DNA of 64,000 nt from Parvibaculum lavamentivorans DS-1 (GCF_000017565.1 NC_009719.1:930001-994000); one strand, 5' to 3'; counted from the stretch's first letter, positions 16,448 to 25,221 are shown. The notes: a model not told the origin generated them from the letters alone. A program made the numbers and translations.

Positions 16448-17250
16448 GCGCCTCAAGGCGGGACCGCGCCTTCGAGCGCGAGGTGCGGCGCGTCTTCCGC
16501 CATTTCCTGGAGCCGGGCGCCCGCGCGGGCACGCTGCCGGATGGCGGCATCGGCCTCTACGGGCCGCGAGGAGGAAAGCCCGCGATAAAGACGGAACAGA
16601 CATTCTGGTCGCTCTGCGAGGCCCGCGACCTGGTGACGGCCGGGACGGGAGACGACAAAGGTTTCTGGAGGCCAAGCGAGGCAGGCCGTGCCTTTTATCG
16701 CCGGCTGGTGGCAGAGGCGGACCCTTTCGGGGAGCAGCACCGGCTGATGGGCACGAGGGTGCTGCGCGATGCGGGCGGCGGCGAGGCGCGGCTGCCGGTC
16801 AACGAAGCTGAATCGCCGCTCGCCTGGCTGCGCCACCGCAAGGGCGCGGACGGACAGCACCTGATCGACGCAACCCAATTCGAGGCGGGCGAACGGCTGC
16901 GCGCCGACTTCACCGTCGGACAACTGACGCCGCGCGTGACGGCGGACTGGTCGGCGGTGACGGCGAGCGGCAAGCGGGCGCGCGATCCCGCCGAAATCGC
17001 CGATCACGCGCTGGCGGCGCGGCAACGCGTGAACCGGGCGCTGGTGGCGGTGGGCCCGCGCCTCTCCGATATTCTGCTGGCGGTCTGTTGCCATCTGGAA
17101 GGGCTGGAAGCGGCGGAGCGGAGCTTCGGCTGGCCGAAACGCTCGGCCAAGCTCGTGCTGCAGATCGCGCTCGACCGGCTGGCGGCGCATTACGGCATGA
17201 CGAAGGCGAGTGATCAGGCGGTGGCGGCGACGGCGCGCGCGTCCGACTGA
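16444..17250 (+). CDS. DUF6456 domain protein
   Basis: The 268-residue product shows the DUF6456 region in its second half: ESPLAWLRHRKGADG, AGERLRADFTVGQLTPRVTADW and SFGWPKRSAKLVLQIALDRLAAHYG. The family is typical of alphaproteobacteria and probably DNA-binding, but uncharacterised. The start is GTG 16444, overlapping the DnaA-like stop by four bases. The reading frame is also open far upstream across other genes; that extension is not credible. Confidence 0.82.
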   Translation: MSASRRDRAFEREVRRVFRHFLEPGARAGTLPDGGIGLYGPRGGKPAIKTEQTFWSLCEARDLVTAGTGDDKGFWRPSEAGRAFYRRLVAEADPFGEQHRLMGTRVLRDAGGGEARLPVNEAESPLAWLRHRKGADGQHLIDATQFEAGERLRADFTVGQLTPRVTADWSAVTASGKRARDPAEIADHALAARQRVNRALVAVGPRLSDILLAVCCHLEGLEAAERSFGWPKRSAKLVLQIALDRLAAHYGMTKASDQAVAATARASD

Positions 17251-17639
17251 ATGCGCGCCACCATGGAATAGAGGCCGTTCGATCGCTGCGGCGTCAGATG
17301 TTCATCGAGGCCGAGCTTTTGCAGGGTGGCGCGGGCGTCGATGTCGAGAATTTCGGCGGGCGTCTTGTCGGAATAAAGCCGCATCAGGATCGCGACGAGG
17401 CCGCGCACGATATGGGCATCGCTGTCGCCGCGGAAATGAAGCACGGGCTGCCCGGCCGCATCCTTGCGAAGCTCGTTCACCAGCCAGACCTGGCTGACGC
17501 AGCCCGGCACCTTGTTTTCCGGCGAATGCTCGGCCTCGCTCAAGGGCTCGAGCTCCTTGCCGAGTTCGATCACGTAGCGGTAACGATCTTCCCATTCGTC
17601 GAGAAAGGCGAAGTCGTCGATGAGGTCGTCGATGCTCAT
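17214..17639 (-). CDS. sufE: SufE family sulfur acceptor
   Basis: The 141-residue protein matches SufE throughout. The sulfur-accepting cysteine is Cys47 in VPGCVSQVWL, preceded by SEAEHSPENK and followed by DSDAHIVRGLVAILM. SufE takes persulfide from the cysteine desulfurase SufS and passes it to SufBCD for iron-sulfur cluster assembly. No suf operon is adjacent, which is common for alphaproteobacterial SufE. Its end overlaps the convergent DUF6456 gene by 37 bases. Confidence 0.93.
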   Translation of the reverse strand: MSIDDLIDDFAFLDEWEDRYRYVIELGKELEPLSEAEHSPENKVPGCVSQVWLVNELRKDAAGQPVLHFRGDSDAHIVRGLVAILMRLYSDKTPAEILDIDARATLQKLGLDEHLTPQRSNGLYSMVARIQSDARAVAATA

Positions 17640-17675
17640 GCTCAGGACATAGCGGCACGGGCCCTAAAGGACAAG

Positions 17676-17703
17676 CGCCCCGCTGCCGTGAAGCAGCGGG
17701 GCG
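17676..17703 (-). terminator. perfect 11-bp hairpin between DUF5330 gene and sufE
   Basis: CGCCCCGCTGC (17676-17686) pairs perfectly with GCAGCGGGGCG (17693-17703) around a six-base loop. It follows the reverse-strand gene ending at 17765 and precedes sufE. The bases after it on the reverse strand (CTTGTCCTTT) make only a weak T tract. Confidence 0.5.
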
Positions 17704-17764
17704 TGAGGGCCCCGGCGGTTGCATATAAGCGCGGGGATAGGGACAGATGCGCTGGTGGGTGAGG

Positions 17765-18175
17765 TCAGGCGCCTGCCAGGGGAAGGGGAGAAGCTGCGGG
17801 CCGGATCGCGGCCTGATGGCCCTCGAGCCGGGTGCTGTCGTGCTGCTGCTCCCTTGCCTTTTCGGTGAGCCAGACGAGGGCCTGCCCGCCGTAATAGGCG
17901 GTCTGCCGGAGGACATGGCCGACAACGGCATGGCTCTTTTCGCAAATGTCGGGATTTCGGCCGCAAAAGCCCATGACGTCCTGAGCGGAGCGGGCGGCGA
18001 GCGTCAGCGCCTCCGTTGCGCCGATATCGTTGTCGGCGGGCGGCTGCCCTTCGACAAGGGCGGCATTGGCATAGCCCGCCATGCCGGCGGCCTGCGGCGC
18101 GCTTTCATAGCCCGCGGCGGGCAACAGAAAGGCCATAACGGTTAGCCAGAAGGCGGCTCGGAGGATGAACGACAT
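17765..18175 (-). CDS. DUF5330 family exported protein
   Basis: The 136-residue protein begins with a hydrophobic signal or anchor (ILRAAFWLTVMAFLLPAAG). Its conserved core is TLAARSAQDVMGFCGRNPDICEKSHAVVGHVLRQTA, the FC-x-R-x-P-x-x-C pattern of DUF5330. Function is unknown; the two cysteines probably form a disulfide in the periplasm. Confidence 0.78.
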   Translation of the reverse strand: MSFILRAAFWLTVMAFLLPAAGYESAPQAAGMAGYANAALVEGQPPADNDIGATEALTLAARSAQDVMGFCGRNPDICEKSHAVVGHVLRQTAYYGGQALVWLTEKAREQQHDSTRLEGHQAAIRPAASPLPLAGA

Positions 18176-18505
18176 GGGATAGCCCTTTCCCGACAGAAAT
18201 TACGCATCACTGAGGGGGAGAGTAGGTTCGGGCTGCTGCCGTTCAGTTAATCCGATCAGTAAAATGCAGTATCAATTTGCCTTTTGCTTGTCGAAAGCTT
18301 GAAATAGTTTTTTCCGATATTACAGAATTACTGTATTTGTATTTTAAGTGTAATAAAAACAGATACGAATACGCATAAAATTTGCCGCAGGTTTTTCTAA
18401 AATGCGTGCCGCATTCAATTCAAATTTTCAAAACGTGACGCATACGAAAACGCGCGGGAGGAGGAAACTCCGCCCGCGCGCGATCGATAGGTAAGGACGG
18501 TGCCG
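18176..18505. promoter_or_regulatory. AT-rich upstream interval of the DUF5330 gene
   Basis: About 330 bases without a gene. The stretch from about 18230 to 18430 is strikingly AT-rich (for example TGTATTTGTATTTTAAG) against GC-rich flanks. It ends in a terminator hairpin (18451-18480). It may hold the DUF5330 promoter, a MucR-type AT-rich target or an unrecognised small RNA; none can be shown. Confidence 0.4.
18447..18480 (-). terminator. terminator of the 364-residue exported protein gene
   Basis: On the reverse strand an eight-pair GC stem (CGCGCGGG at 18451-18458 with CCCGCGCG at 18473-18480) is extended inside by a GAG/CTC pairing. TTTTCG follows. It lies 26 bases past the stop at 18506, matching a Rho-independent end with a short T tract. 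Confidence 0.6.
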
Positions 18506-19600
18506 CTAATTCGTGGACGTGGCCATCGGCGGCAGCGCATCGGCGAAGCAGCCGCGCACTTCTTCCACCGCATGCTTGCCGGTGCACCAGGCTTCCTCGG
18601 AAGGGAAGCGGGCGGCGGCTATACACTGGTCGAGATTGAGCCTTGCCCAATTGAGGCAGCGCCCGGTCGGGTTCCGCGGCTGGTTCGCCTGTGCCGTTTC
18701 CATGGAACCGTCGACGACATGATGGGCGGCGAGCGTGAGAATGCGGTTCATGACGCTCGGCGCATAGGCATGAGCCGTGCCGACAGGCGACATGGCGGCG
18801 AGAACGGCGCGCGCCCTGTCGACGACGCCGAGGGAGGCGGCTTTCGTTTCCGGCTCCTGCGTGCCGGGAAGCGGCGTCGTCATGCCCCATTTCTGCTTCT
18901 GGAACTGATAGGCCGTGTCGATGAAGCGGGCCGAGAGCGCCGCCATGCGTTCGTTCTGGTTGCGGATCGCAACCGCGACGGCGGCCGAGGCGGAGCTCAT
19001 GCCGGAAATCTGGAGGACGTAATCGTCATCCGCCTTCAGAAGCGTGAGAAAGGTCTTTTTGCCGAGCTTGCGGGCCTCGGACCGCACACCCTGCGCGAAG
19101 ACCGGGTCCTGCGCGGCGATCATCGCATGGGATACGTACCAGCCATCAGCCAGTGCATCCGGTTCCTTGAAGCGAAGCGCGGCCATGGCGCGGCGCACAT
19201 CGGACGGCGTCCTGAGGCGGTTCTCGTCGACCGAGGCGACGGCCGAGCCATAATCGGCATAGACGCCGGTAAGCTGGTGCACGGACGGCGCCGAGCTGAG
19301 CGCGGACACGCCGGCCGACGGGTCGATCGACGCGACCTGCACGGGATTGCGCGGACGCGGCGACGGCATGGGAAGCGGGAAATTGGCCGAGGCGATGCTG
19401 GCTGTCGTCAGCGCCTCGTCGGCGGCTGCGACCGCTTCGGCGGCGGCGGCGATTTCCGCCGGCTCTACCTTGGTCGCTTCGCTGGTGGTGCCGCCTTCGA
19501 TGATGGTGCAGGCCGCCAGCGACATTGCGATGGAGACCGGGAAAACGAGTTTCCGGCAGGAAGTGCCGAATAGTGAAGCCACGCTGTTACCCCTCGTCAT
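18506..19600 (-). CDS. lipoprotein-like exported hypothetical protein
   Basis: The 364-residue product has a signal region ending in SLAACTIIEGG, a plausible lipobox (L-A-A-C). An alanine- and proline-rich linker follows. The soluble domain contains FKEPDALADGWYVSHAMIAAQDPVFAQGVR and a cysteine-rich end (GRCLNWARLNLDQC, WCTGKHAVEEVRGC). No family is recognised. ATG 19600 is chosen because GGGGGA sits four bases upstream. It would be tethered to the outer membrane. Confidence 0.68.
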   Translation of the reverse strand: MTRGNSVASLFGTSCRKLVFPVSIAMSLAACTIIEGGTTSEATKVEPAEIAAAAEAVAAADEALTTASIASANFPLPMPSPRPRNPVQVASIDPSAGVSALSSAPSVHQLTGVYADYGSAVASVDENRLRTPSDVRRAMAALRFKEPDALADGWYVSHAMIAAQDPVFAQGVRSEARKLGKKTFLTLLKADDDYVLQISGMSSASAAVAVAIRNQNERMAALSARFIDTAYQFQKQKWGMTTPLPGTQEPETKAASLGVVDRARAVLAAMSPVGTAHAYAPSVMNRILTLAAHHVVDGSMETAQANQPRNPTGRCLNWARLNLDQCIAAARFPSEEAWCTGKHAVEEVRGCFADALPPMATSTN

Positions 19601-19795
19601 GGCGTCCCCCGAAGCCCTTTGCAAATACCCGGCGAGACGGAATACCGTTTTTGCTCCGCCCGGCGGCTATCTTAATGAAGTATTGCGAAGTCTAATGCCG
19701 CGCCGCCGATACCGCAAACAAGAAACGCGTTAAGTATGAACGCTGTAGCGGCCGGATCGAGGCCGGGAGCTATTACGGAAAAATGGGGACGGAGC

Positions 19796-20131
19796 ATGGA
19801 AAGCGCGCCGAGGCTGAAGGCGGAAATCTGGGTCAAGGGCCTGATCCGGCGCTGCGAGGTCGAGGGCGTGACGGCGATGGTCGTGCGCCGTGGCGACGCA
19901 ACCTCGGGAACCGTGCTCGTCAAGGTGAACACCCTGGACGGCAAGGCGCGCGTCTACAGCCCCACGCGGGACGGCGACGGCGCTCTCATCTGGATGTCGG
20001 CGGGCGAGGCCAGGCCGGAAGCCGAGGCGGACGCCTATATAGAGAAGCAGCGGAAATTCGACCCCGACCTTTGGGTCGTGGAGATAGAGGACCGGGCAGG
20101 GCGGCACTTCCTGCTGGAGCCGGTGAACTAA
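19796..20131 (+). CDS. DUF1491 family protein
   Basis: The 111-residue protein matches DUF1491: RLKAEIWVKGLIRRCEVEGV, then GTVLVKVNTLDGKARVYSP and a C-terminal FDPDLWVVEIEDRAGRHFL. The family is alphaproteobacterial and uncharacterised. ATG 19796 has GGGGACGGAG directly upstream. An 18-base sequence at its 3' end is repeated 28 bases further on. Confidence 0.85.
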   Translation: MESAPRLKAEIWVKGLIRRCEVEGVTAMVVRRGDATSGTVLVKVNTLDGKARVYSPTRDGDGALIWMSAGEARPEAEADAYIEKQRKFDPDLWVVEIEDRAGRHFLLEPVN

Positions 20132-20173
20132 GGGCGCATGAACATCCCGCGCCACCTAAGGGCGCATGAACAT
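20128..20173. repeat. 18-bp direct repeat at two convergent gene ends
   Basis: CTAAGGGCGCATGAACAT occurs at 20128-20145 and 20156-20173. The first copy spans the DUF1491 stop codon. The second encodes the last residues (FMRP and stop) of the reverse-strand gene. This looks like a small local duplication. Confidence 0.85.
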
Positions 20174-20374
20174 GAAATCTTCGTCCGGGTCGAGATGATC
20201 GGCTGCTTCCATGATCTCGGTGCGGATGTCTTCCGGCGTCCGGCATTCGCGCCAGATGCGAAGCGCCTGCTCGAACATGATGCGCGCCATGGCATCCTGG
20301 GAAAGCTTCTTCTCGGCCGCTTCGGCCAAAGCGGCCTCGATATGGGGCATGATGACGTCGCGGGCATTGGCCAT
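20156..20374 (-). CDS. small acidic hypothetical protein
   Basis: The 72-residue soluble protein (MANARDVIMPHIEAALAEAA..., ending DEDFMFMRP) is predicted to be mostly helical. No family is recognised. It is convergent with the DUF1491 gene, 24 bases from its stop. Codon usage fits the surroundings, and a good GGAGA site precedes the start. Confidence 0.62.
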   Translation of the reverse strand: MANARDVIMPHIEAALAEAAEKKLSQDAMARIMFEQALRIWRECRTPEDIRTEIMEAADHLDPDEDFMFMRP

Positions 20375-20532
20375 GATGGGTTTCTCCGGGAATGAAATTG
20401 CAATTATTCACCATCGCATGAGCGCCCATAGCGGCGGAATTGCCAGTTTGTCGCGGCGCGGCGCCAATTGTCGCGGGTGGCGATTTGCGGGCCTTTGAGC
20501 TAGGGTCCGCCGCAAATCTTCAGGAGAGCGAC

Positions 20533-22161
20533 TTGAGCACGACCGAGACCGCCGCCCGCGCGGGGTCGGAGGTGGAGACGGAGGTCCGCAACCGGCGGAC
20601 CTTCGCGATCATCTCCCATCCCGACGCCGGCAAGACCACGCTGACCGAAAACCTGCTGCTGAAAGGCGGCGCGATCCGCCTTGCCGGCCAGGTGAAGGCA
20701 CGCGGCGACAAGCGGCGCGCTCGTTCGGACTGGATGAAGATCGAACAGGATCGCGGCATCTCGGTGACGTCCGCCGTGATGACCTTCGAATACAAGGGCA
20801 TCACCTGCAACCTGCTCGACACGCCGGGCCATGAAGACTTCAGCGAGGACACCTACCGGACGCTGACGGCGGCCGACAGCGCCATCATGGTGATCGACGC
20901 CGCGAAGGGCATCGAGGCGCAGACGCTGAAGCTGTTCGAGGTCTGCCGCCTGCGCGACGTGCCGATCATCACCTTCATCAACAAGATCGACCGCGAAGGC
21001 GTGAGCCCGTTCGATCTGATGGACGAGATCGGCTCGAAGCTCGCGCTCGACACCGCGCCGATGATCTGGCCGGCGGGAATGGGCGGATTGCTGCGCGGCA
21101 TCTTCGACCCCGAGAACGACCGCTTCATTCCCTATGAAAAACCGGGAACGGAAAAGGGCGGCCCCGACAGCGAACCGGAAAGCCTGAGCGGCGAGCGCAT
21201 TGCCGATTATCTCGGCGCCGACGAACTCGCCACGTTCCGCGAGGAGATGGAACTCGCGCGGGAGGGCAGCCCGACCTTCGATATCGAGCAGTACCGCGCG
21301 GGCCACATGACGCCGGTCTATTTCGGCAGCGCGCTCAGGAAGCTCGGCGTCCGCGAATTGCTGGACGCCATCGTTCGCTTCGCGCCGCCGCCGCGCGCGC
21401 AGCCCGCCGCGACACGCATCGTGGAGCCCACGGAGCCGAAGGTTTCAGGCTTCGTCTTCAAGGTGCAGGCGAACATGGACGCAAACCACCGCGACCGGGT
21501 GGCCTTCATGCGCATCTGCTCGGGCAAGTTCAAGCGCGGCATGCGGCTGAAGCTTTCCGGCAGCGGCAAGACCATCGGCGTCCACAATCCGATCCTCTTC
21601 TTCGCGCAGGACCGCGAATTGCTGGACGATGCCTTTGCAGGCGACATCATCGGCATTCCGAACCACGGCACCATTCGCGTCGGCGACACGCTGACCGAGA
21701 CGGAAGACCTGGTCTTTACCGGCATCCCGAATTTCGCGCCGGAAATCCTCCGCCGCGTGCGGCTCGACGATCCGATGAAGGCGAAGCATATGCGCCGTGC
21801 GCTGGAGAGCCTTGCCGAAGAGGGCGTCACGCAGGTCTTCAAACCGGAAATCGGCGCGAACTGGGTGGTCGGCGTTGTCGGCCAGTTGCAGCTTGAAGTT
21901 CTCGCCTCGCGCATCGCCGCCGAATACGACATCAAGGTGCATTTCGAGCCGGCGCCTTACGAGACGGCGCGGTGGGTCGTGGCGGAAGACGCCGCCGAAC
22001 TCAAACGCTTCATGGAAGCACATCGCGGCAACATGGCGACCGACCGCGACGGCGCGCCTGTCTTCATGGCGAAGAGCAACTGGGAACTGGGCTATACGCT
22101 GGAGAAGTGGCCCAAGGTGAAGTTCTCGGCCACGCGTGAGCGCGCGCCGGCCCCTGCCTGA
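20533..22161 (+). CDS. prfC: peptide chain release factor 3
   Basis: The 542-residue GTPase recycles RF1/RF2 from the ribosome after termination. G-domain motifs are clear: SHPDAGKTTLTE (G1), QDRGISVTS (G2), DTPGHEDFSEDTYR (G3) and NKIDREG (G4), followed by domain II and the RF3-specific C-terminal half. The start is TTG 20533 with AGGAGA 6-7 bases upstream. The frame is open further upstream but without a ribosome site, and E. coli RF3 (529 residues) supports the shorter form. Confidence 0.93.
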   Translation: MSTTETAARAGSEVETEVRNRRTFAIISHPDAGKTTLTENLLLKGGAIRLAGQVKARGDKRRARSDWMKIEQDRGISVTSAVMTFEYKGITCNLLDTPGHEDFSEDTYRTLTAADSAIMVIDAAKGIEAQTLKLFEVCRLRDVPIITFINKIDREGVSPFDLMDEIGSKLALDTAPMIWPAGMGGLLRGIFDPENDRFIPYEKPGTEKGGPDSEPESLSGERIADYLGADELATFREEMELAREGSPTFDIEQYRAGHMTPVYFGSALRKLGVRELLDAIVRFAPPPRAQPAATRIVEPTEPKVSGFVFKVQANMDANHRDRVAFMRICSGKFKRGMRLKLSGSGKTIGVHNPILFFAQDRELLDDAFAGDIIGIPNHGTIRVGDTLTETEDLVFTGIPNFAPEILRRVRLDDPMKAKHMRRALESLAEEGVTQVFKPEIGANWVVGVVGQLQLEVLASRIAAEYDIKVHFEPAPYETARWVVAEDAAELKRFMEAHRGNMATDRDGAPVFMAKSNWELGYTLEKWPKVKFSATRERAPAPA

Positions 22162-22201
22162 ACCGATAACCGACGAACAACAGGAGCCCGCCGGAGAACC
22201 G

Positions 22202-23344
22202 ATGGAAGGCGTGATTGAAAATTTCGAGGAATACTGGCTCCTGATACGCGACGTCTGGGATACCGGCTTTCTCGGGCACAGCATCGGCAATCTTCTCGTC
22301 GCGGTTTTCATTTTCGGCATCTTTTTCGTGCTGCGCGGTATCTTCACGCGCTTCGTTCTCTCGATCATGGATCGTTGGGTGGAGCGGACGGAGACGAAGC
22401 TCGACGACTATCTGCGCGATGCCGTGAGGAGCCCCTTGCGCTTCCTCTTCTTCGCGCTCGGGTTCTTTTTCGCCACGCAATATCTCGATTTCGAAGGCGA
22501 CATGGAACGCTTCGCGGAAAACGCCAACCGCACCCTCATCATCATTGCGATCTTCTGGGCAATCTATAATGCCGTGCAGCCGGTGAGCATGGCGCTCGAC
22601 AGGCTGAAGACGCTGCTGACGCCGGAGATTCTCCAATGGCTGATCGCGGGCGCAAAGACGGCCATCGTTCTCATCGCCGGTGCGACGATACTCCAGACAT
22701 GGGGCATCCAGGTCGCGCCGATCATCGCCGGCCTCGGGCTTTTCGGCGTGGCGGTGGCGCTCGGCGCGCAGGACCTCTTCAAGAACCTGATCGGCGGCAT
22801 GTCCATTCTGATCGAGCGGCGCTTCGGCATCGGCGACTGGATCAAGGTGGAGGGTGTCGTCGAAGGCACTGTCGAGAAGATCGGCTTCCGCTCGACACAT
22901 GTCCGCCGCTTCGACAAGGCGCCGGTCTATGTGCCGAACCAGCATTTGTCGGATAATGCGGTGACGAATTTCTCGGCCATGACCTATCGCCGGATTTCAT
23001 GGCTGATCGGCGTCGAGTATCGCACCACGCATGAGCAGCTTCGTCAGATCCGCGACGACATCGAAGCCTATCTGCGCGCGGCGGAGGATTTCGCGCAGCC
23101 GCCTTCCGCGCCGCTCTTCGTACGTATCGACAGTTTCGGTCCTTCCTCGATCGACATTCTTGTTTACTGCTTCACGAAGACGACGGTTTGGGGCGAGTGG
23201 CTGGAAGTGAAGGAGGCGCTGGCGCACCGCATCAAGCAGATCGTCGAGGGCGCCGGCGCAGGCTTCGCCTTGCCGAGCCAGTCGATCTATGTCGAGACGC
23301 TGCCGCTTGCGCCGGACGAGATCGCGGCCGAGAAGAAGACGTAG
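22202..23344 (+). CDS. MscS family mechanosensitive channel
   Basis: The 380-residue protein has about four hydrophobic helices. The pore-lining helix (AGLGLFGVAVALGAQDLFKNLIGG, about residues 178-201) leads into the MscS beta domain (IEVRRFGIGDWIKVEG-like, VYVPNQHLSDNAVTNFS) and a C-terminal domain. It would gate ions under osmotic downshock in the inner membrane. ATG 22202 has GGAGA five bases upstream; an upstream GTG at 22136 would overlap prfC. Confidence 0.88.
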   Translation: MEGVIENFEEYWLLIRDVWDTGFLGHSIGNLLVAVFIFGIFFVLRGIFTRFVLSIMDRWVERTETKLDDYLRDAVRSPLRFLFFALGFFFATQYLDFEGDMERFAENANRTLIIIAIFWAIYNAVQPVSMALDRLKTLLTPEILQWLIAGAKTAIVLIAGATILQTWGIQVAPIIAGLGLFGVAVALGAQDLFKNLIGGMSILIERRFGIGDWIKVEGVVEGTVEKIGFRSTHVRRFDKAPVYVPNQHLSDNAVTNFSAMTYRRISWLIGVEYRTTHEQLRQIRDDIEAYLRAAEDFAQPPSAPLFVRIDSFGPSSIDILVYCFTKTTVWGEWLEVKEALAHRIKQIVEGAGAGFALPSQSIYVETLPLAPDEIAAEKKT

Positions 23345-23345
23345 C

Positions 23346-24554
23346 TCACACCGTCTCCGTCACCATTTCGGCCCCTCGCCGCGCGCTGACCGCCGCGTCG
23401 CGGATTGCGTAGCCGCCACGGAAGACGAATGTCGGCTGCCATGCCTCATCGCCTGTGACTGCCGCGAAGCGCGCCTCCGCCTTTGACTCCGTGCCGAGCT
23501 GGCGTTCACGGTCGATCATTTCCACCGGCTGGTTGAGCGGGTGCATGGCGAGGCCCGCAGCGCCGGCCGCCAGGTGAACGCGCTGCCAGAGACGCCCCGC
23601 CGCGAGCGTCTGCGGACGGTCGTAGCGGTCGCGTGCGGCAATGAGGCCGAGAAGCGCCGCGCTCGGCACATGCGTGTCGCGCGTCTGGTCTGCCCAGGTG
23701 CCGTGGCTTTGTTCGGCGGGAAGGGCAGGCAGCATTTTCGCGACGGCGAGGAGCGCGGGCGAGAGACCGGCTGTGTCGAGCTCGAGGCCGCTCCGCTCCC
23801 GTTCCATTTCCTGCGGCCCGTCGCGGAACCAGCGATGGCTGTCCTCGATCATCGCATGATCGGCGACGATTTCGTCCGTCGCCGCGATGATGGCGGCGCC
23901 AAGCGTTTCGTAAGCCGCACCACTCTGAAAGAGATAGAGCTTCAAGTTTTCATCGTGCGGGATGGCGGCGAAGTCGTGCAGCAAGGCATCGGGAAAGCCG
24001 CGTGCGCGGTCGTAGGGGTTGCGGTTTGTGTGCCGCTTCGGAATGGCGCTGTAGAGAGGATCGGCCGGTGCGTCGCCACGTGCGAGGTGAAGCGTCGCGG
24101 CGAGAACGGGTTCGTCGCGGCCTCCTATATCGAGGAGTGAGCCTGCATGAGGAGTGACGGTGACGGCATAGCCGTTCGGCGCGGCGGCGAGCACCATGTT
24201 TTCGACGGCACAGCCAAGACCGACATGCATTTCGCGCAAGTATGGATCGAAGGTGCCGAGATTGCGCGACGTGTCGGCGAGGATGTCGATGCGGGTATCG
24301 CTCACGCGAAAGAGCCAGGGCTGCGTGTTGTGCGGATTGGAGGCGAGGACACCGGCAGCCACCAGCGCGAGCGGCGTGCCGCGATGGGCCGGATCGTTCC
24401 AGATTTCCCACGGCTTGTAGGGTTCCTGGCCTTTCTCTCCGATGACGCCGCGTTCATTCGCGCGCCAGATGACGCCCGCTGCCGCGACGAGCGTGGCGCC
24501 GGTGCCGATTTCGAGGAGATGGCGGCGCGTGAACGAAGGCGATTTGTTTTTCAT
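23346..24554 (-). CDS. Tat-exported nitroreductase-like (Acg family) protein
   Basis: The 402-residue precursor begins with a twin-arginine signal (FTRRHLLEIGTGATLVAAAG). The body contains ASNPHNTQPWLF, the flavin-binding S-x-x-N-x-Q-P-W motif of nitroreductases, and RHTNRNPY. It ends with WQPTFVFRGGYA, as in the Acg group. It probably binds FMN in the periplasm; the substrate is unknown. It is co-transcribed with a TetR gene with a four-base overlap. Confidence 0.85.
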   Translation of the reverse strand: MKNKSPSFTRRHLLEIGTGATLVAAAGVIWRANERGVIGEKGQEPYKPWEIWNDPAHRGTPLALVAAGVLASNPHNTQPWLFRVSDTRIDILADTSRNLGTFDPYLREMHVGLGCAVENMVLAAAPNGYAVTVTPHAGSLLDIGGRDEPVLAATLHLARGDAPADPLYSAIPKRHTNRNPYDRARGFPDALLHDFAAIPHDENLKLYLFQSGAAYETLGAAIIAATDEIVADHAMIEDSHRWFRDGPQEMERERSGLELDTAGLSPALLAVAKMLPALPAEQSHGTWADQTRDTHVPSAALLGLIAARDRYDRPQTLAAGRLWQRVHLAAGAAGLAMHPLNQPVEMIDRERQLGTESKAEARFAAVTGDEAWQPTFVFRGGYAIRDAAVSARRGAEMVTETV

Positions 24555-25213
24555 GGCTTTTGTTTCCTGCGGGCGGGTTTTCCGGTGGCGAAGAGGCCAT
24601 CCACCATGGCGTCGATGGTTGCGAAAATGCGCTCCCAGTCCTTGTCGGTCTTGATGTCGACGCCGCTATAGACGCGTATCTGGCGGGCGCGCGCGGCCAG
24701 ATAATCGATGGCGGCGCCCAGAAGGGCGGTGAGTGCGGGAAGGTCGATATGCTCGGGCATTTCGTAGCGCGCGAAGACGGCATCCATGAGTTCGAGAGCG
24801 CGGCGTTCGCGCACTTCTTCCAGCGCGACGACGAGCGGCGTGCGGTTTGCCGTTTCCGCGCCGATGACCGCAAGGGTGACGGGCCGCCTGCGCATTTCGG
24901 CGGCGTGACGGCGGAAGCCGGATTTGAGCGCATCGGCAAGCGTCGACGCCCTTTCGGCGCCGCCGATAATGTCCTCCGCCGTCCACCAGAAATCGCCATT
25001 CTCGGCATAGGCGCGGTAGACGCCATCGAGATTGCCGAAATAACGGTAGATCAAAACCTTGTCTATTCCGGCCTCGCGCGCGAGCGCGTTGACGCCGACG
25101 CCCGAAAGCCCTTCGCGCAGGATGAGCCGCGCCACGGCATCGAGAATGGCCTTCTCGGTCTTTGCGCGGTCGCGCCGGGGCGGGGCGGCTTTCTGTGCGG
25201 CTTTTGTCACCAT
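24551..25213 (-). CDS. TetR family transcriptional regulator
   Basis: The 220-residue protein has an N-terminal TetR helix-turn-helix (ILDAVARLILREGLSGVGVNALAREAGIDKVLIYRYFGN, residues 23-61) and a helical ligand-binding C-terminus. It heads an operon with the nitroreductase-like gene and probably controls it. A perfect inverted repeat covers its start codon, consistent with autorepression. Confidence 0.9.
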   Translation of the reverse strand: MVTKAAQKAAPPRRDRAKTEKAILDAVARLILREGLSGVGVNALAREAGIDKVLIYRYFGNLDGVYRAYAENGDFWWTAEDIIGGAERASTLADALKSGFRRHAAEMRRRPVTLAVIGAETANRTPLVVALEEVRERRALELMDAVFARYEMPEHIDLPALTALLGAAIDYLAARARQIRVYSGVDIKTDKDWERIFATIDAMVDGLFATGKPARRKQKP

Positions 25214-25221
25214 ACGGTGAC
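25206..25221. promoter_or_regulatory. palindrome over the tetR start codon
   Basis: GTCACC (25206-25211) and GGTGAC (25216-25221) form a perfect inverted repeat around ATAC. The start codon of the TetR gene is inside it. A TetR dimer bound here would block its own promoter or translation start; this is inferred. Confidence 0.5.
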
